A DNA stretch of 64,000 nucleotides from Streptomyces aurantiogriseus (GTDB lineage Bacteria > Actinomycetota > Actinomycetes > Streptomycetales > Streptomycetaceae), in contig NZ_BMSX01000023.1 of the NCBI RefSeq assembly GCF_014649375.1, positions 62,001 through 126,000 of the forward strand, given 5' to 3'. Position numbers and translations under genes: made by a program. Positions 7,908-15,997 of the stretch are shown here, piece after piece. The stretch's first letter is position 1; each line of letters starts with the position of its first letter. The notes under the pieces are model-generated. The model was not told where the DNA came from, did no database searches, and worked only from the letters and a program-made list of their open reading frames with translations.

Positions 7908-9365
7908 TCAGCTCTGCGCGGAGGTCTCGACGGCCGCCTCGTCGGCGCGGAGCCGACGCAGGATGGCGTACTTGCGTTTTCCCGGCAGGAGAAAGGCCAC
8001 GGCCAATCCGACGACCGCGACCCAGAACGCCGTGAGGAAGAGGTTGTTGAAGGCCTCCTGGGCGGTGCGGGCCGGCACGCCCTCCCCGGTCGCGTTGCCC
8101 ACCTGGGCCACCAGCAACGCACCGAACACCGCCGCGCCCGCCGCTGCCGAGAACTGTCCCGTGAGATTGGTGATGGCGCTGCCCTGCGCGACGTACCGCT
8201 GGGGCAGGCTGTTCATCGAAGCGACGGTGACCGGCATGTTGGCGAGTCCGATGCCGCAACCCTGGAGCACGAGGGCGAGCGCGATCTCCCACGTGGGGGT
8301 GTCGGTGCGCAGAGTCGCGAACATCCACATGCTGACCACGATGGCGACAAGCCCCCAGATCACCGGTGTTCGGGCGCCCACCCGGTCGGTCAGCCGGCCT
8401 CCGAGCGGGCCGGTGAGTGCGACACCGATGGCGGCCGGCGCGAGGAGCAGTCCCACGTACTGAGCGTCGAAGCCGCGCACCGTCTGCAGTTCCACGGCCA
8501 GGAAGTTCACGCGCGCGTACTGCGCCACGTTGATGAACGCGGTCAGCGCCACTGTGAGGTTGAAGGTCCAGTTCCCGAACATCCGGAAGTCGATGATCGG
8601 ATCGCTGACCTTGAGTGACCGCACGACGAGCCAGAGGGACAACACGACCACGGCTGCGGCCATGGCCCAGAGGATCGGGGATGTGCTGCCCAGGGCGGGG
8701 GCCTGGCGGACCGCGAACACGGCAAGAACCGCGGCTGAGGAGGCCATGGCCCAGCCGAGCGCGTCGAACCGGCGGCGCTGCCGGTAGCCGGACGACGGCA
8801 GCAGCGCGAGTGCGAAGACCAACGCCAGGACTGCCAGCACCACGAAGACCACGAAGATCGCCCGCCAGCCGACGGAGGTGACCAGCCAGCCGCCCACAAC
8901 CGGCCCCGCGGCCGGTGCTCCCGCGGTGCCGATGCCCCACAAGCCCATGGCCGTGCCCCGCTTGTCCGGTGGGAAGGCCTCCAGGACGATCGTCATGCCG
9001 ACGGGAATCAGCGCTCCCCCGCCCGTCCCCTGGACGAAACGGCCCGCGACCAGGAGCGGCATGTCGGGTGCCCAGGCGCACAGGAGCGAGCCGATGCCGA
9101 AGATCACGACGCAGGCCGAGTAGACGGTCTTCCGGCCGAAGCGGTCAGCGAGCCAACCCGTGGCTGGCAGCCCGAAGACGACGCCGACGAGGAATGCCGT
9201 GGCGACCCAGTCGACGTCGATGCTCCCGCCCAGATCGGCCTCGATGTCCGGCAACGCCACGCTGATCACCGTGATGTTGAGAATCGCGCAGTAGCCGCCG
9301 ACGAGGACGACCCACAGGGCCACCCAAGCGGACTTGGGAGTGCGGGCTGGGCTCGGTTCCGACAC
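7908..9365 (-). CDS. MFS drug/metabolite exporter, 14-TM DHA2 type
   Basis: A 485-residue major facilitator transporter, EmrB/QacA-like. The N-terminal region shows the first helix (WVALWVVLVGGYCAILNIT), motif A-like DRFGRK after helix 2, and GTGGGALIPVG with FPPDKRGTAMGLWG typical of DHA2 exporters. Hydrophobic segments continue for about 14 helices and the end is basic and soluble. I place the start at GTG 9365 (GGTGGGG upstream). The longer frame to 9488 would run through the palindromic operator at 9429-9458 and has a non-transporter-like N-terminus. It is divergent from the TetR gene, so it is likely repressed by it. It may export an intermediate or toxic substrate of the neighbouring catabolic operons, or import it. 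Confidence 0.87.
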   Translation of the reverse strand: MSEPSPARTPKSAWVALWVVLVGGYCAILNITVISVALPDIEADLGGSIDVDWVATAFLVGVVFGLPATGWLADRFGRKTVYSACVVIFGIGSLLCAWAPDMPLLVAGRFVQGTGGGALIPVGMTIVLEAFPPDKRGTAMGLWGIGTAGAPAAGPVVGGWLVTSVGWRAIFVVFVVLAVLALVFALALLPSSGYRQRRRFDALGWAMASSAAVLAVFAVRQAPALGSTSPILWAMAAAVVVLSLWLVVRSLKVSDPIIDFRMFGNWTFNLTVALTAFINVAQYARVNFLAVELQTVRGFDAQYVGLLLAPAAIGVALTGPLGGRLTDRVGARTPVIWGLVAIVVSMWMFATLRTDTPTWEIALALVLQGCGIGLANMPVTVASMNSLPQRYVAQGSAITNLTGQFSAAAGAAVFGALLVAQVGNATGEGVPARTAQEAFNNLFLTAFWVAVVGLAVAFLLPGKRKYAILRRLRADEAAVETSAQS

Positions 9366-9428
9366 AGGACACCCCACCGTCGAAGCGCATGTTGGCAATT
9401 GGCCGGACCACGACGGCCTGCCCCAACA

Positions 9429-9458
9429 GTAGAACACCATACTAGAATGTTGCTCTGG
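9429..9458. promoter_or_regulatory. Second TetR operator palindrome
   Basis: The half-sites are GTAGAACACCATACTAG and, on the other strand, CCAGAGCAACATTCTAG. The centre is CTAG, as at 6131-6160. Sixteen of 20 bases (9439-9458 against 6141-6160) are identical between the sites, including ATACTAGAAT and CTCTGG. It lies upstream of both the MFS gene (start 9365) and the TetR gene (start 9583). Confidence 0.65.
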
Positions 9459-9582
9459 AGTCGGCGTGTGTGCCGAACCCCACCGCAACCGCCCTGGTCA
9501 CCTTCCGGCACGACTAAACTCCCGGTCTGGGCGACAAACCCTCGGTTGACGTCAGATGCAGAGACTGGGCAGAGGAAGCACC

Positions 9583-10188
9583 ATGAGCGACAACACCGCC
9601 GCTCGGCGCCGGGGCCCGTACGCCACCACACCGGCCCGGCGGGCCCAGATCGTCCGCGCCGCCCTCGCGAGCTTCGCCGAGCACGGGTTCGAGCGGGCCT
9701 CGCTGCGCGACATCGCCGCACGCGCGGGCATGACGCACGCCGCGCTGCTGCGCCACTTCTCCGGCAAGGAGGAGCTTCTCCTCACCGCCCTCGCCCAGCG
9801 GGATGAGCGTGACGAGGAACAAGCCGACCGGATCCTCGCGTCAGGGACCGCCGGCTCCGCGGTACTCGGCGAGATCCTGGCCGACGAGTTCGCGGACACC
9901 GACTATCTGCGCAGCTGGCTCGCCCTCGCCGTCGCGGCGACCAACCCCGCCCACCCCGCGCACGACTACTTCACCCGACGGAGCGAGCGGTTGCGCGTGC
10001 GGTTGCGCGGCGGATCCCTGCGCACGCCGCACGGCGGTCCGGAACTGACCGCCGACGACAGAGCGGTCATGGTGCTGGCCATGATGGACGGACTGCGACT
10101 CCAGGCCCTCCTCGACCCTTCGAACAATCCGCTGCGACTGCTGGAGCCCTTCATGCGCGCGGTCGTCATCCCGCCGGAGAGCGAATAG
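9583..10188 (+). CDS. TetR/AcrR-family transcriptional regulator
   Basis: A 201-residue TetR regulator. The N-terminal helix-turn-helix spans about residues 15-60 (RAQIVRAALASFAEHG, ASLRDIAARAGMTHAALLRHF, GKEELL). A variable ligand-binding domain follows and ends near FMRAVVIPPESE. I chose ATG 9583 because GAGGAAG precedes it at a good distance; the longer frame from 9556 adds nine residues with no support. It is divergent from the MFS exporter. The related palindromes at 9429-9458 and 6131-6160 suggest it represses the exporter, itself and the two divergent catabolic operons. The ligand may be an acyl-CoA of the pathway (inference). Confidence 0.9.
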   Translation: MSDNTAARRRGPYATTPARRAQIVRAALASFAEHGFERASLRDIAARAGMTHAALLRHFSGKEELLLTALAQRDERDEEQADRILASGTAGSAVLGEILADEFADTDYLRSWLALAVAATNPAHPAHDYFTRRSERLRVRLRGGSLRTPHGGPELTADDRAVMVLAMMDGLRLQALLDPSNNPLRLLEPFMRAVVIPPESE

Positions 10189-10305
10189 CCCGCCACCGCC
10201 GACCGTCACGACAGGGGCTCCGGTGCGCACGGCCGCCTCTCGAACGGGAACGACGGCCGACGGAGTGCGAACCCTGCCCGGCGGTCCCGGTCCGCGCCAG
10301 AGCCT

Positions 10306-10887
10306 TCAGGGCCGGCTTTCGGCCTGCCCTCGTGAACCGTCGGAAGGAAGCGACGCCACAGCGCGAGCGATCTCCTGACGAAGCCGGTCCATACCGAAGT
10401 CGCCGCCGAGCACCATGCGCCGCAGCTGCGGCATGGCGACGCTCCAGCTCGCCAGGGCGAGGGTGAAGAACACGCGCGTACGGGCGTCGGGGTCGGGTTC
10501 GCCGACCTGCGCGGCGGTCACCTTGTCGCCGTAGTGCGCGGTGCGCTCCTCCTCCGCGGGGACCGGCCCGTCGCCGATCTCCAGGGCCTCCCACATCACC
10601 AGGCGAAGAGCCTCGGGGTGGGCTCGGTGGTACTCGAAGAGCCGTTCGGCATAGGCGGGCAGGTCCTCCGACGGGGGGACGGCCTCGGCCAGTTCGGCGA
10701 GGCGACGCTCCAGGACGACGGCGAAGAGCCTGCTCTTGTCACCGAAGTAGTCGTAGATCGCACGTTTGTTGGCCTTGGCCGCGGCGGCGATGCGGTCGAC
10801 GCGGGCGCCCGCGACGCCGTGAGCCGCGAACTCGGCGGTCGCCGCCGTGATGATGCGCTCTTTCGTCGCCGCGGAGTCATATGCCAT
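10306..10887 (-). CDS. TetR-family transcriptional regulator
   Basis: A 193-residue TetR protein. The N-terminal HTH is clear: ATKERIITAATAEFAAHG, ARVDRIAAAAKANKRAIYDYF, GDKSRLF. A C-terminal ligand domain follows (VPPSEDLPAYAERLFEYHRAHPEALRL split over helices). The start at ATG 10887 was preferred to the 25-residue extension to 10962, which would cover both operator-like palindromes. It is divergent from the MFS gene at 11019. Inverted repeats AACGAAC-CA-GTTCGTT (10899-10914) and CGAAC-n6-GTTCG (10955-10970) in the gap are likely binding sites, so local autoregulation and control of the exporter are expected. Confidence 0.9.
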   Translation of the reverse strand: MAYDSAATKERIITAATAEFAAHGVAGARVDRIAAAAKANKRAIYDYFGDKSRLFAVVLERRLAELAEAVPPSEDLPAYAERLFEYHRAHPEALRLVMWEALEIGDGPVPAEEERTAHYGDKVTAAQVGEPDPDARTRVFFTLALASWSVAMPQLRRMVLGGDFGMDRLRQEIARAVASLPSDGSRGQAESRP

Positions 10888-10898
10888 GCGCCCATGGT

Positions 10899-10914
10899 AA
10901 CGAACCAGTTCGTT
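10899..10914. promoter_or_regulatory. TetR operator AACGAAC-CA-GTTCGTT
   Basis: A perfect 7-bp inverted repeat with a 2-base spacer, 12 bases upstream of the TetR start codon at 10887. The CGAAC/GTTCG half-sites recur at 10955-10970 with a 6-base spacer, nearer the MFS gene. Confidence 0.65.
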
Positions 10915-10954
10915 TGACCCTCGCGCGGCGCCGTGCCACGCTGGTCCCGAAAAT

Positions 10955-10970
10955 CGAACCATCTAGTTCG
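10955..10970. promoter_or_regulatory. Second CGAAC/GTTCG operator
   Basis: Inverted half-sites CGAAC (10955-10959) and GTTCG (10966-10970) separated by 6 bases. This shares the half-sites of 10899-10914 with a different spacer and lies about 50 bases upstream of the MFS start at 11019. Confidence 0.5.
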
Positions 10971-11018
10971 TTCGCTTATCTCGCGGACGGAGCGTCGTCG
11001 AAAGGAGTGCACGTCCGC

Positions 11019-12296
11019 ATGTCCCAGACCACACCACCCGCGGCCCCCGCGCCGGCGGTCCTCGGCCGCGGGCTCCCCCTCCTCATGGCGCTGGCCTGCG
11101 GTGTCACAGTGGCCAACGCCTACTTCCCGCAGGCCATCACGCCCCTCATCGCACAGAGTCTCGACGTCTCCGACGGCACGGCCACCACCCTCGCGACACT
11201 GACCCAGCTCGGCTACGCCGTCGGGATCTTCCTGCTGGTCCCGCTCGGGGACCGCCTCCCCCGCCGGCCACTGATCACCGTGCTGCTGGCGGTGACCAGC
11301 CTGGCGCTGCTGACCGCGGGGCTCGCTCCCGGGACCGGTCTGCTGCTCGCCGCCGGGACGCTGGTCGGACTCGCCACCGTGGTGCCGCAGATCCTCCTCC
11401 CCATGGCGGCCGGGCTCGTCGCGCCCGAGCGGCGCGGCAGCGTGATCGGCACCCTCCAGGCCGGGCTGATCGGCGGCATCCTGCTGGCCCGCGCCTTCGG
11501 CGGGGTTCTCGGCGAGCACCTGGGCTGGCGTGCCCCGTATCTGGTCGCCGCCGTGCTCACCGCGCTGCTCGCCGTGGTGCTCGGCGCCGCCCTGCCCACC
11601 ACCGTCCCGGCAGTCCGCGACGGCTATCCAGCGCTCCTGGCGGACACCCTGCGCATGCTGCGTACGGAGAGGGAGCTGCGCCGGTCCGTGCTCTTCCAGG
11701 TCACCGTCTTCGGAGGGTTCAGCGCCGCCTGGACCGCGGTCGCGCTGTTGGTCACCGGACCGCGCTACGGCATGGGCACTCAGGCCGTGGGCGTGCTCGC
11801 CCTGGTCGGCGCGGGCAGCTTGTTCCTCGCTCCCTCCGCCGGGAAGTGGGTGGACCGGTACGGCCCCGACCGCGTCAACCTCTGGTGTGTCGTGGCCGGG
11901 CTCGCCGCGGCGGGGGTGCTGGCGGCAGGCGCGCTCGGCGGTGTCGTCGGGATCGTGGCTCTGGCCGCCGGGCTGCTGCTGATCGACGTGGCGGTGCAGT
12001 GCGGCCAGGTCGCCAACCAGGCCCGGATCTTCGCCCTGCGCCCGGAGATCCACAGCCGGCTCAACACGGGGTACATGACCTGCTCGTTCCTCGGCGCGAG
12101 CGCCGGGTCCTGGCTCGGCACCCGCGCCTACACGCACTTCGGCTGGTGGGCGGTCTGCGCGCTCATCGCACTCGCCGTGGCGTCGGCCCTGGTGACGTAC
12201 GTGGCCGGGGGCGGCGGGCGCCGTATCACCGGGGCCGGTGAGGAAACCGCCGAGGAGAACGCCATCGAGTCGGCGCCGCCGGCCCGGTCCCGGTGA
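11019..12296 (+). CDS. MFS transporter, 12-TM (YnfM/arabinose-efflux-like)
   Basis: A 425-residue major facilitator protein. It opens LPLLMALACGVTVANAYFPQ, then motif A-like PLGDRLPRRPL between helices 2 and 3, and about 12 hydrophobic segments in two halves. The pattern matches DHA1-type efflux permeases such as YnfM. ATG 11019 was chosen with AAAGGAG upstream; a GTG at 11007 is possible. Divergent from the TetR regulator at 10306-10887 and likely induced by that regulator's ligand. The substrate is unknown. The following SnoaL-like and SDR genes run in the same direction and may be co-transcribed (75-base gap). Confidence 0.87.
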   Translation: MSQTTPPAAPAPAVLGRGLPLLMALACGVTVANAYFPQAITPLIAQSLDVSDGTATTLATLTQLGYAVGIFLLVPLGDRLPRRPLITVLLAVTSLALLTAGLAPGTGLLLAAGTLVGLATVVPQILLPMAAGLVAPERRGSVIGTLQAGLIGGILLARAFGGVLGEHLGWRAPYLVAAVLTALLAVVLGAALPTTVPAVRDGYPALLADTLRMLRTERELRRSVLFQVTVFGGFSAAWTAVALLVTGPRYGMGTQAVGVLALVGAGSLFLAPSAGKWVDRYGPDRVNLWCVVAGLAAAGVLAAGALGGVVGIVALAAGLLLIDVAVQCGQVANQARIFALRPEIHSRLNTGYMTCSFLGASAGSWLGTRAYTHFGWWAVCALIALAVASALVTYVAGGGGRRITGAGEETAEENAIESAPPARSR

Positions 12297-12370
12297 GCGC
12301 AGTGGCCTCAGCCTCCCCCATCCGTACGACTCTCCTGTCCGCCACCGCATCCCTCTCGAAGGAACCGATC

Positions 12371-12763
12371 ATGTCCGGCCCCGTCATGCCCCCGGCCGTA
12401 CTGCGGTTCTTCCAGGCCTCGCAGAACCGCGACGCCGAGGCCTGGAGCGGCGCCTTCGCCGAGGACGCGTTCTTCCACGACCCGGTCGGCACGCCGCCCC
12501 TCGAAGGCCGCGCCGCCGTGCGCGACCTCGTCGTCTCCGTCATCACGGGCTTCAGCCCCTTCCTCGGGCTGACTCCCACCGAGGCACACATCGCCGGTGA
12601 CAGCGTCGCCGTCACCTGGCACGGTGCCGCCATCACCCGGGACCGCAGACCGGTCAACTGGTCGGGCATCAGCGTCTTCGAACTCGACGACACCGGCCGC
12701 ATCCGCGAGGCCAGGGCCTACTTCGACCGCGCCGCCTTCCAGGCCCAGGTCGACGGCGGCTGA
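12371..12763 (+). CDS. SnoaL-like/NTF2-fold protein
   Basis: A 130-residue protein of the SnoaL/ketosteroid-isomerase-like superfamily. It has the usual pattern: LRFFQASQNRDAEAWSGAFAED, FHDPVG, then ISVFELDDTGRIREARAYFD near the end. Such domains form a cone-shaped pocket and act as isomerases, cyclases, hydrolases or binding proteins, so fold does not give function. The start at ATG 12371 has AAGGAA upstream and removes a 26-residue extension that reads like non-coding sequence. It lies between the MFS exporter and an SDR, possibly one small detoxification or tailoring operon. Confidence 0.8.
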   Translation: MSGPVMPPAVLRFFQASQNRDAEAWSGAFAEDAFFHDPVGTPPLEGRAAVRDLVVSVITGFSPFLGLTPTEAHIAGDSVAVTWHGAAITRDRRPVNWSGISVFELDDTGRIREARAYFDRAAFQAQVDGG

Positions 12764-12813
12764 CCTTCATCCGAACCGCAAACCCGTCCCCCACCACCAT
12801 CCGAGGACACCCG

Positions 12814-13578
12814 ATGAACGACATCGCCCCCACCCCGCTCGCCGACCGCACCGCGCTGATCACCGGAGGTTCCGGCGGCATCGGAACAGCCGTCGCCCTG
12901 CGTCTCGCGGACGCCGGAGCCCGTATCGCTCTCGTCTACGGCAGCCACGGCGAGGACGCCGAGGACACCGCCACGCGGATCAACGCACTCCACGGCTCCG
13001 GCCGCGCGGTCACCCTCCAGGCGGACCTGTCCGAGGCGACGGCCGCCGCCGAGCTGGTCGACCGGACCTCCCGCGCACTCGGCCCCGTCGACCTCCTCAT
13101 CGCGGGAGCGGGCATCGGAAAGCAGCTGGCCTGGACCGACATCGACGTCGACACCTGGGACGCCACCATGGCGGTCAACGTGCGCGCGCCCTTCCTCATG
13201 GCCCAGGCCGCCCTTCCCGGCATGGTCGAACGCGGCTGGGGCCGGGTCCTGTTCGTCTCGTCGATCGCGGCCCTCAACGGCGGCATCATCGGCCCGCACT
13301 ACGCCGCCAGCAAGGCGGCCCTGCACGGGCTGACCCATTCCCTGGCGGCCGGTGTCGCCGCCTCCGGCGTCACGGTCAACGCGCTCGCTCCCGCGCTCGT
13401 CGGAGGCACGCGGATCCTGCCCGCCGACGCCGGTGAGGGCGGGAAACTGCCCGCGCCCATCCCGGTGGGACGCCTCGGCACACCGGACGAGGTCGCAGCC
13501 ATGGCCACCTCGATGGTCACCAACGGCTACCTGACGAACAAGGTGATCACGCTCGACGGCGGCCTGTACCCCCGCTGA
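12814..13578 (+). CDS. FabG-like short-chain dehydrogenase/reductase
   Basis: A 254-residue classical SDR. TGGSGGIG is the cofactor loop, an AGAG variant replaces the usual NAG, and VSSIAAL...YAASK gives catalytic Ser, Tyr and Lys with normal spacing. The C-terminal VITLDGGLYPR is the standard FabG ending. It follows the SnoaL-like gene by 50 bases on the same strand. The reaction is probably NADPH-dependent reduction of a ketone or quinone or the reverse; the substrate is not evident. The next gene (DeoR-LacI) begins about 100 bases downstream and belongs to another unit. Confidence 0.87.
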   Translation: MNDIAPTPLADRTALITGGSGGIGTAVALRLADAGARIALVYGSHGEDAEDTATRINALHGSGRAVTLQADLSEATAAAELVDRTSRALGPVDLLIAGAGIGKQLAWTDIDVDTWDATMAVNVRAPFLMAQAALPGMVERGWGRVLFVSSIAALNGGIIGPHYAASKAALHGLTHSLAAGVAASGVTVNALAPALVGGTRILPADAGEGGKLPAPIPVGRLGTPDEVAAMATSMVTNGYLTNKVITLDGGLYPR

Positions 13579-13646
13579 GCCCGGAGATCTCCTCCGCGTA
13601 CCGTTGTCCCCACACTTCGAACGATCGTATGCTGATCACCCTGATC

Positions 13647-13662
13647 GCTCAAATGAACATCC
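13647..13662 (+). promoter_or_regulatory. Putative DeoR-LacI operator (TCAAATG...CATCC)
   Basis: GCTCAAATGAACATCC lies 16 bases before the regulator start. It matches 13 of 16 positions of GTTCAAATGCTCATCC at 34017-34032, upstream of the GH1 operon, and resembles a site at 14769-14782. This suggests autoregulation. Confidence 0.5.
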
Positions 13663-13677
13663 AGGGTGGGAACCAAC

Positions 13678-14772
13678 ATGCGTGAGCCGGTCGATGTCAG
13701 GCGCCAGCGGATCCTGGCCGCCGTGCAGGAGCGCGGGGTCGCGCGGGTCCGGGATCTCGCCGCCGAGCTGCAGGTGTCGGGGGTGACGATCCGCCGGGAC
13801 ATCGAGGAGCTGGCCCAGGAGGGCAAGCTGCGGCGCGGGCACGGGGTGGTGAGTTCGCCGCTGTCGGCGCAGGAGGCACAGCAGGCAGCGGAGGGCGGCG
13901 TCCGGGACGGTGACACCGTGGCCGTGGTGGTGCCGGAACGCCACTCGTACCTCAACGAGGCCCTCCACAAGGCCCGCACTGTGTTCGACGCCGCCGGCGT
14001 CCGTGTCGCCCTGCACATCGCCCCACCCGGCCCGGACGCCGAACGCCCCCAGGTGGAGCGGGCGCTGGCGGAGGGAGCGTGCGGTGTGCTGCTCGCACCT
14101 CGGTGGCGCAGCCCGGACGCCGAGGAAGCCGACTACGCCTGGCTGGCCGCCCTGGAGGTACCAGCCGCCCTGATGGAGCGCCGACCGCCCCGAGGCAGTG
14201 CGCTGCACGCCCTGGACTCGGTCTGCTCGGACCACTGGTACGGCGCCCAGCTCGCCGTCGAGCACCTCGTACGGCTGGGCCACCGGCGGCTGGTGTTCGC
14301 GACCCGCGACGACAGCCCGACCGCGCGCACCCTGCGCGCCGCCCTGTCGGAGATCGCCGAGGCGCACCCGCTGGTGGAGAAGTGGGCCTGGACGCTGAGC
14401 TCGTCGCGCGCCGGCACGGACCGGGAGCCCTCCGACGTGGCGGACCTGACGGAGGTGCTGCGCGAGGTCGAGGCGACGGGCGCCGTCCTGCACGGCGACG
14501 TGGAGGCTCTGATGCTGGTGCAGCAGCTCGCCGAGAACGGGGTGCGGGTGCCGGAGAGCTGCTCGGTCGTCGCCTACGACGACGTGGTCGCAGGCCTCGG
14601 TACCCCGCCCCTGACAGCCGTCTCACCCCCCAAGGGTGCGGTCGGCCGGCTCGCCGCCCAGTTGCTCCTGCGCCGTATCGAGGACGCGGGCAAGGCGGAC
14701 GCCCAGCCGGTTCAGCGCGTCGAGCTGCTGCCGAGACTCATAGTACGGGGCTCGACACGAGCTATCGCGTGA
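13678..14772 (+). CDS. Hybrid regulator: DeoR-type HTH fused to LacI-type sugar-binding domain
   Basis: A 364-residue regulator. Residues 5-60 are a DeoR winged helix (RRQRILAAVQERG, RVRDLAAELQVSGVTIRRDI, GKLRRGHG). The rest is not the DeoR sugar-phosphate isomerase-like sensor but a LacI/GalR periplasmic-binding-like domain: DHWYGAQLAVEHLVRLGHRR, then SCSVVAYDD and a C-terminal PRLIVRGST. It should therefore sense a sugar while binding DeoR-type direct repeats. Motif copies occur before its own gene, before the hydroxyacid dehydrogenase gene and at the GH1/ABC operon promoter. The start is ATG 13678 with GGTGGG upstream; a GTG at 13666 is an alternative. The domain pairing is clear; targets are inferred. 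Confidence 0.87.
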   Translation: MREPVDVRRQRILAAVQERGVARVRDLAAELQVSGVTIRRDIEELAQEGKLRRGHGVVSSPLSAQEAQQAAEGGVRDGDTVAVVVPERHSYLNEALHKARTVFDAAGVRVALHIAPPGPDAERPQVERALAEGACGVLLAPRWRSPDAEEADYAWLAALEVPAALMERRPPRGSALHALDSVCSDHWYGAQLAVEHLVRLGHRRLVFATRDDSPTARTLRAALSEIAEAHPLVEKWAWTLSSSRAGTDREPSDVADLTEVLREVEATGAVLHGDVEALMLVQQLAENGVRVPESCSVVAYDDVVAGLGTPPLTAVSPPKGAVGRLAAQLLLRRIEDAGKADAQPVQRVELLPRLIVRGSTRAIA

Positions 14773-14782
14773 GCGTTTGAAC
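14769..14782 (-). promoter_or_regulatory. Putative DeoR-LacI operator, minus orientation
   Basis: Read on the minus strand this is GTTCAAACGCTCAC, 12 of 14 matches to GTTCAAATGCTCAT at 34017. A second half-site CTCAAACGTTC overlaps it (14779-14789). It lies just upstream of the TTGACT/CAGGAT promoter of the next gene. Confidence 0.5.
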
Positions 14783-14807
14783 GTTTGAGTTATTTCTGAT
14801 CGACATC

Positions 14808-14836
14808 TTGACTGTTTGGACGCAGGGCATCAGGAT
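14808..14836 (+). promoter_or_regulatory. Candidate sigma-70-like promoter
   Basis: TTGACT (14808-14813) and CAGGAT (14831-14836) are separated by 17 bases. It would give a leader of about 135 bases before the hydroxyacid dehydrogenase ATG at 14978. The adjacent TCAAAC repeats suggest control by the hybrid regulator. Confidence 0.45.
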
Positions 14837-14977
14837 TTCCGGGAATCGAACAAGGCACAGCGGCTCATCGGCCGCCTCGCGCCCGACGCTCCCGCCTTCC
14901 CGGTTACTGCCCCTGTGGTCCTCGTGGGCCGTCAACCAGCCGTTCTCATTGCCTCGTTGAGGAGTTCCCGCACTCTG

Positions 14978-15997
14978 ATGACCGACTCCAAGCGCCGCCC
15001 CAGGGCTGCCCTCGCCATGTCCCAGGACGCGGCCACCGTCCTCTTCTCCCCCGAGAGTCTCGCCCGGCTCGACGCCGTCTGCGACCTCGCCCCGCTCCCC
15101 GTCCTGGACGACCTCGGCACCCCCCGGGCCCGTGAGATCCTCGCCGAGGTCGACCTGCTGGTCACCGGTTGGCGCTGCCCGCCGCTGGACGCGGACGTCC
15201 TCGCGGGGGCACCCCGGCTGCGCGCGGTGGTGCACGCCGCGGGCAGCGTGCGCGGGCACATCACCGAGGCCTGCTGGGAACGCGGCATCGAGGTGTCCTC
15301 GGCCGCGGTCCCCAACGCCCTGCCGGTCGCCGAGTACACCCTCGCCATGATCCTGCTCACCGGAAAACAGACTCTCGAACGCGCCCGCGTCCTCCGCGCC
15401 ACCCGAACCCTCGAACGCCTGGCGCTGATTCCGCGCACCATCGGCAACCACCACCGCACCGTCGGCATCCTGTCCGCCTCGCTCATCGGCCGCCGGGTCA
15501 TCGAACTCCTGCGTGAGCACGACATCGAGGTCCTCCTCCACGACCCGTTCGTCACCGACGCCGAGGCGGGCGAACTCGGCGCCACAGGAGTCGAGTTGAC
15601 GGAGCTGTTCACCCGCAGCGACACCGTCAGCGTGCACACCCCGCTGCTGCCCGCCACCCGCGGACTGGTCAGCCGCTCCCTGATCGAGTCGATGCGTCCG
15701 GGCGCCGTACTGATCAACACGGCCCGGGGCGCGGTCATCGACCAGGACGCGCTCACCGACGCCGCCCGGGCCGGCCGCATCCGGGCCGTCCTCGACGTCA
15801 CCGACCCCGAAATCCTGCCGCCCGAGCACCCGTTGTGGGACTGCGACAACGTTCTCATCACCCCCCACCTCGCCGGTTCGCAGGGCAACGAATGGGGGCG
15901 CCTGGCCGAACACGCCGTCGCCGAGATCGCCCGGTGGGCCTCCGGCTCCGGCTTCCTGCATCCCGTACGACGTGAGAGGCTGGCGTACTCGGCATGA
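14978..15997 (+). CDS. D-isomer-specific 2-hydroxyacid dehydrogenase family protein
   Basis: A 339-residue protein of the D-2-hydroxyacid (phosphoglycerate/hydroxypyruvate reductase) family. The catalytic elements are in place: Arg in NTARGAVID, Glu in DPEILPPEHPLW and His in ITPHLAGSQGNE. The nucleotide loop is unusual: where the family has GxGxxG it reads S166-A-S-L-I-G171 (TVGILSASLIGRRV), so two of three glycines are serine. A SxSxxG or GxSxxG variant may be typical of this subfamily. I chose ATG 14978; the upstream frame from 14816 covers the promoter. It overlaps the DUF2264 gene by ATGA, so the two probably act on the same carbohydrate-derived acid. Confidence 0.83.
   Translation: MTDSKRRPRAALAMSQDAATVLFSPESLARLDAVCDLAPLPVLDDLGTPRAREILAEVDLLVTGWRCPPLDADVLAGAPRLRAVVHAAGSVRGHITEACWERGIEVSSAAVPNALPVAEYTLAMILLTGKQTLERARVLRATRTLERLALIPRTIGNHHRTVGILSASLIGRRVIELLREHDIEVLLHDPFVTDAEAGELGATGVELTELFTRSDTVSVHTPLLPATRGLVSRSLIESMRPGAVLINTARGAVIDQDALTDAARAGRIRAVLDVTDPEILPPEHPLWDCDNVLITPHLAGSQGNEWGRLAEHAVAEIARWASGSGFLHPVRRERLAYSA

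Noticed and set aside
10596..12350. A 584-codon minus-strand frame covering the MFS gene
   Set aside because: Composition is unlike protein (very high Gly/Arg/Gln/Glu), while the plus strand encodes a clear transporter with helices. It is a shadow.
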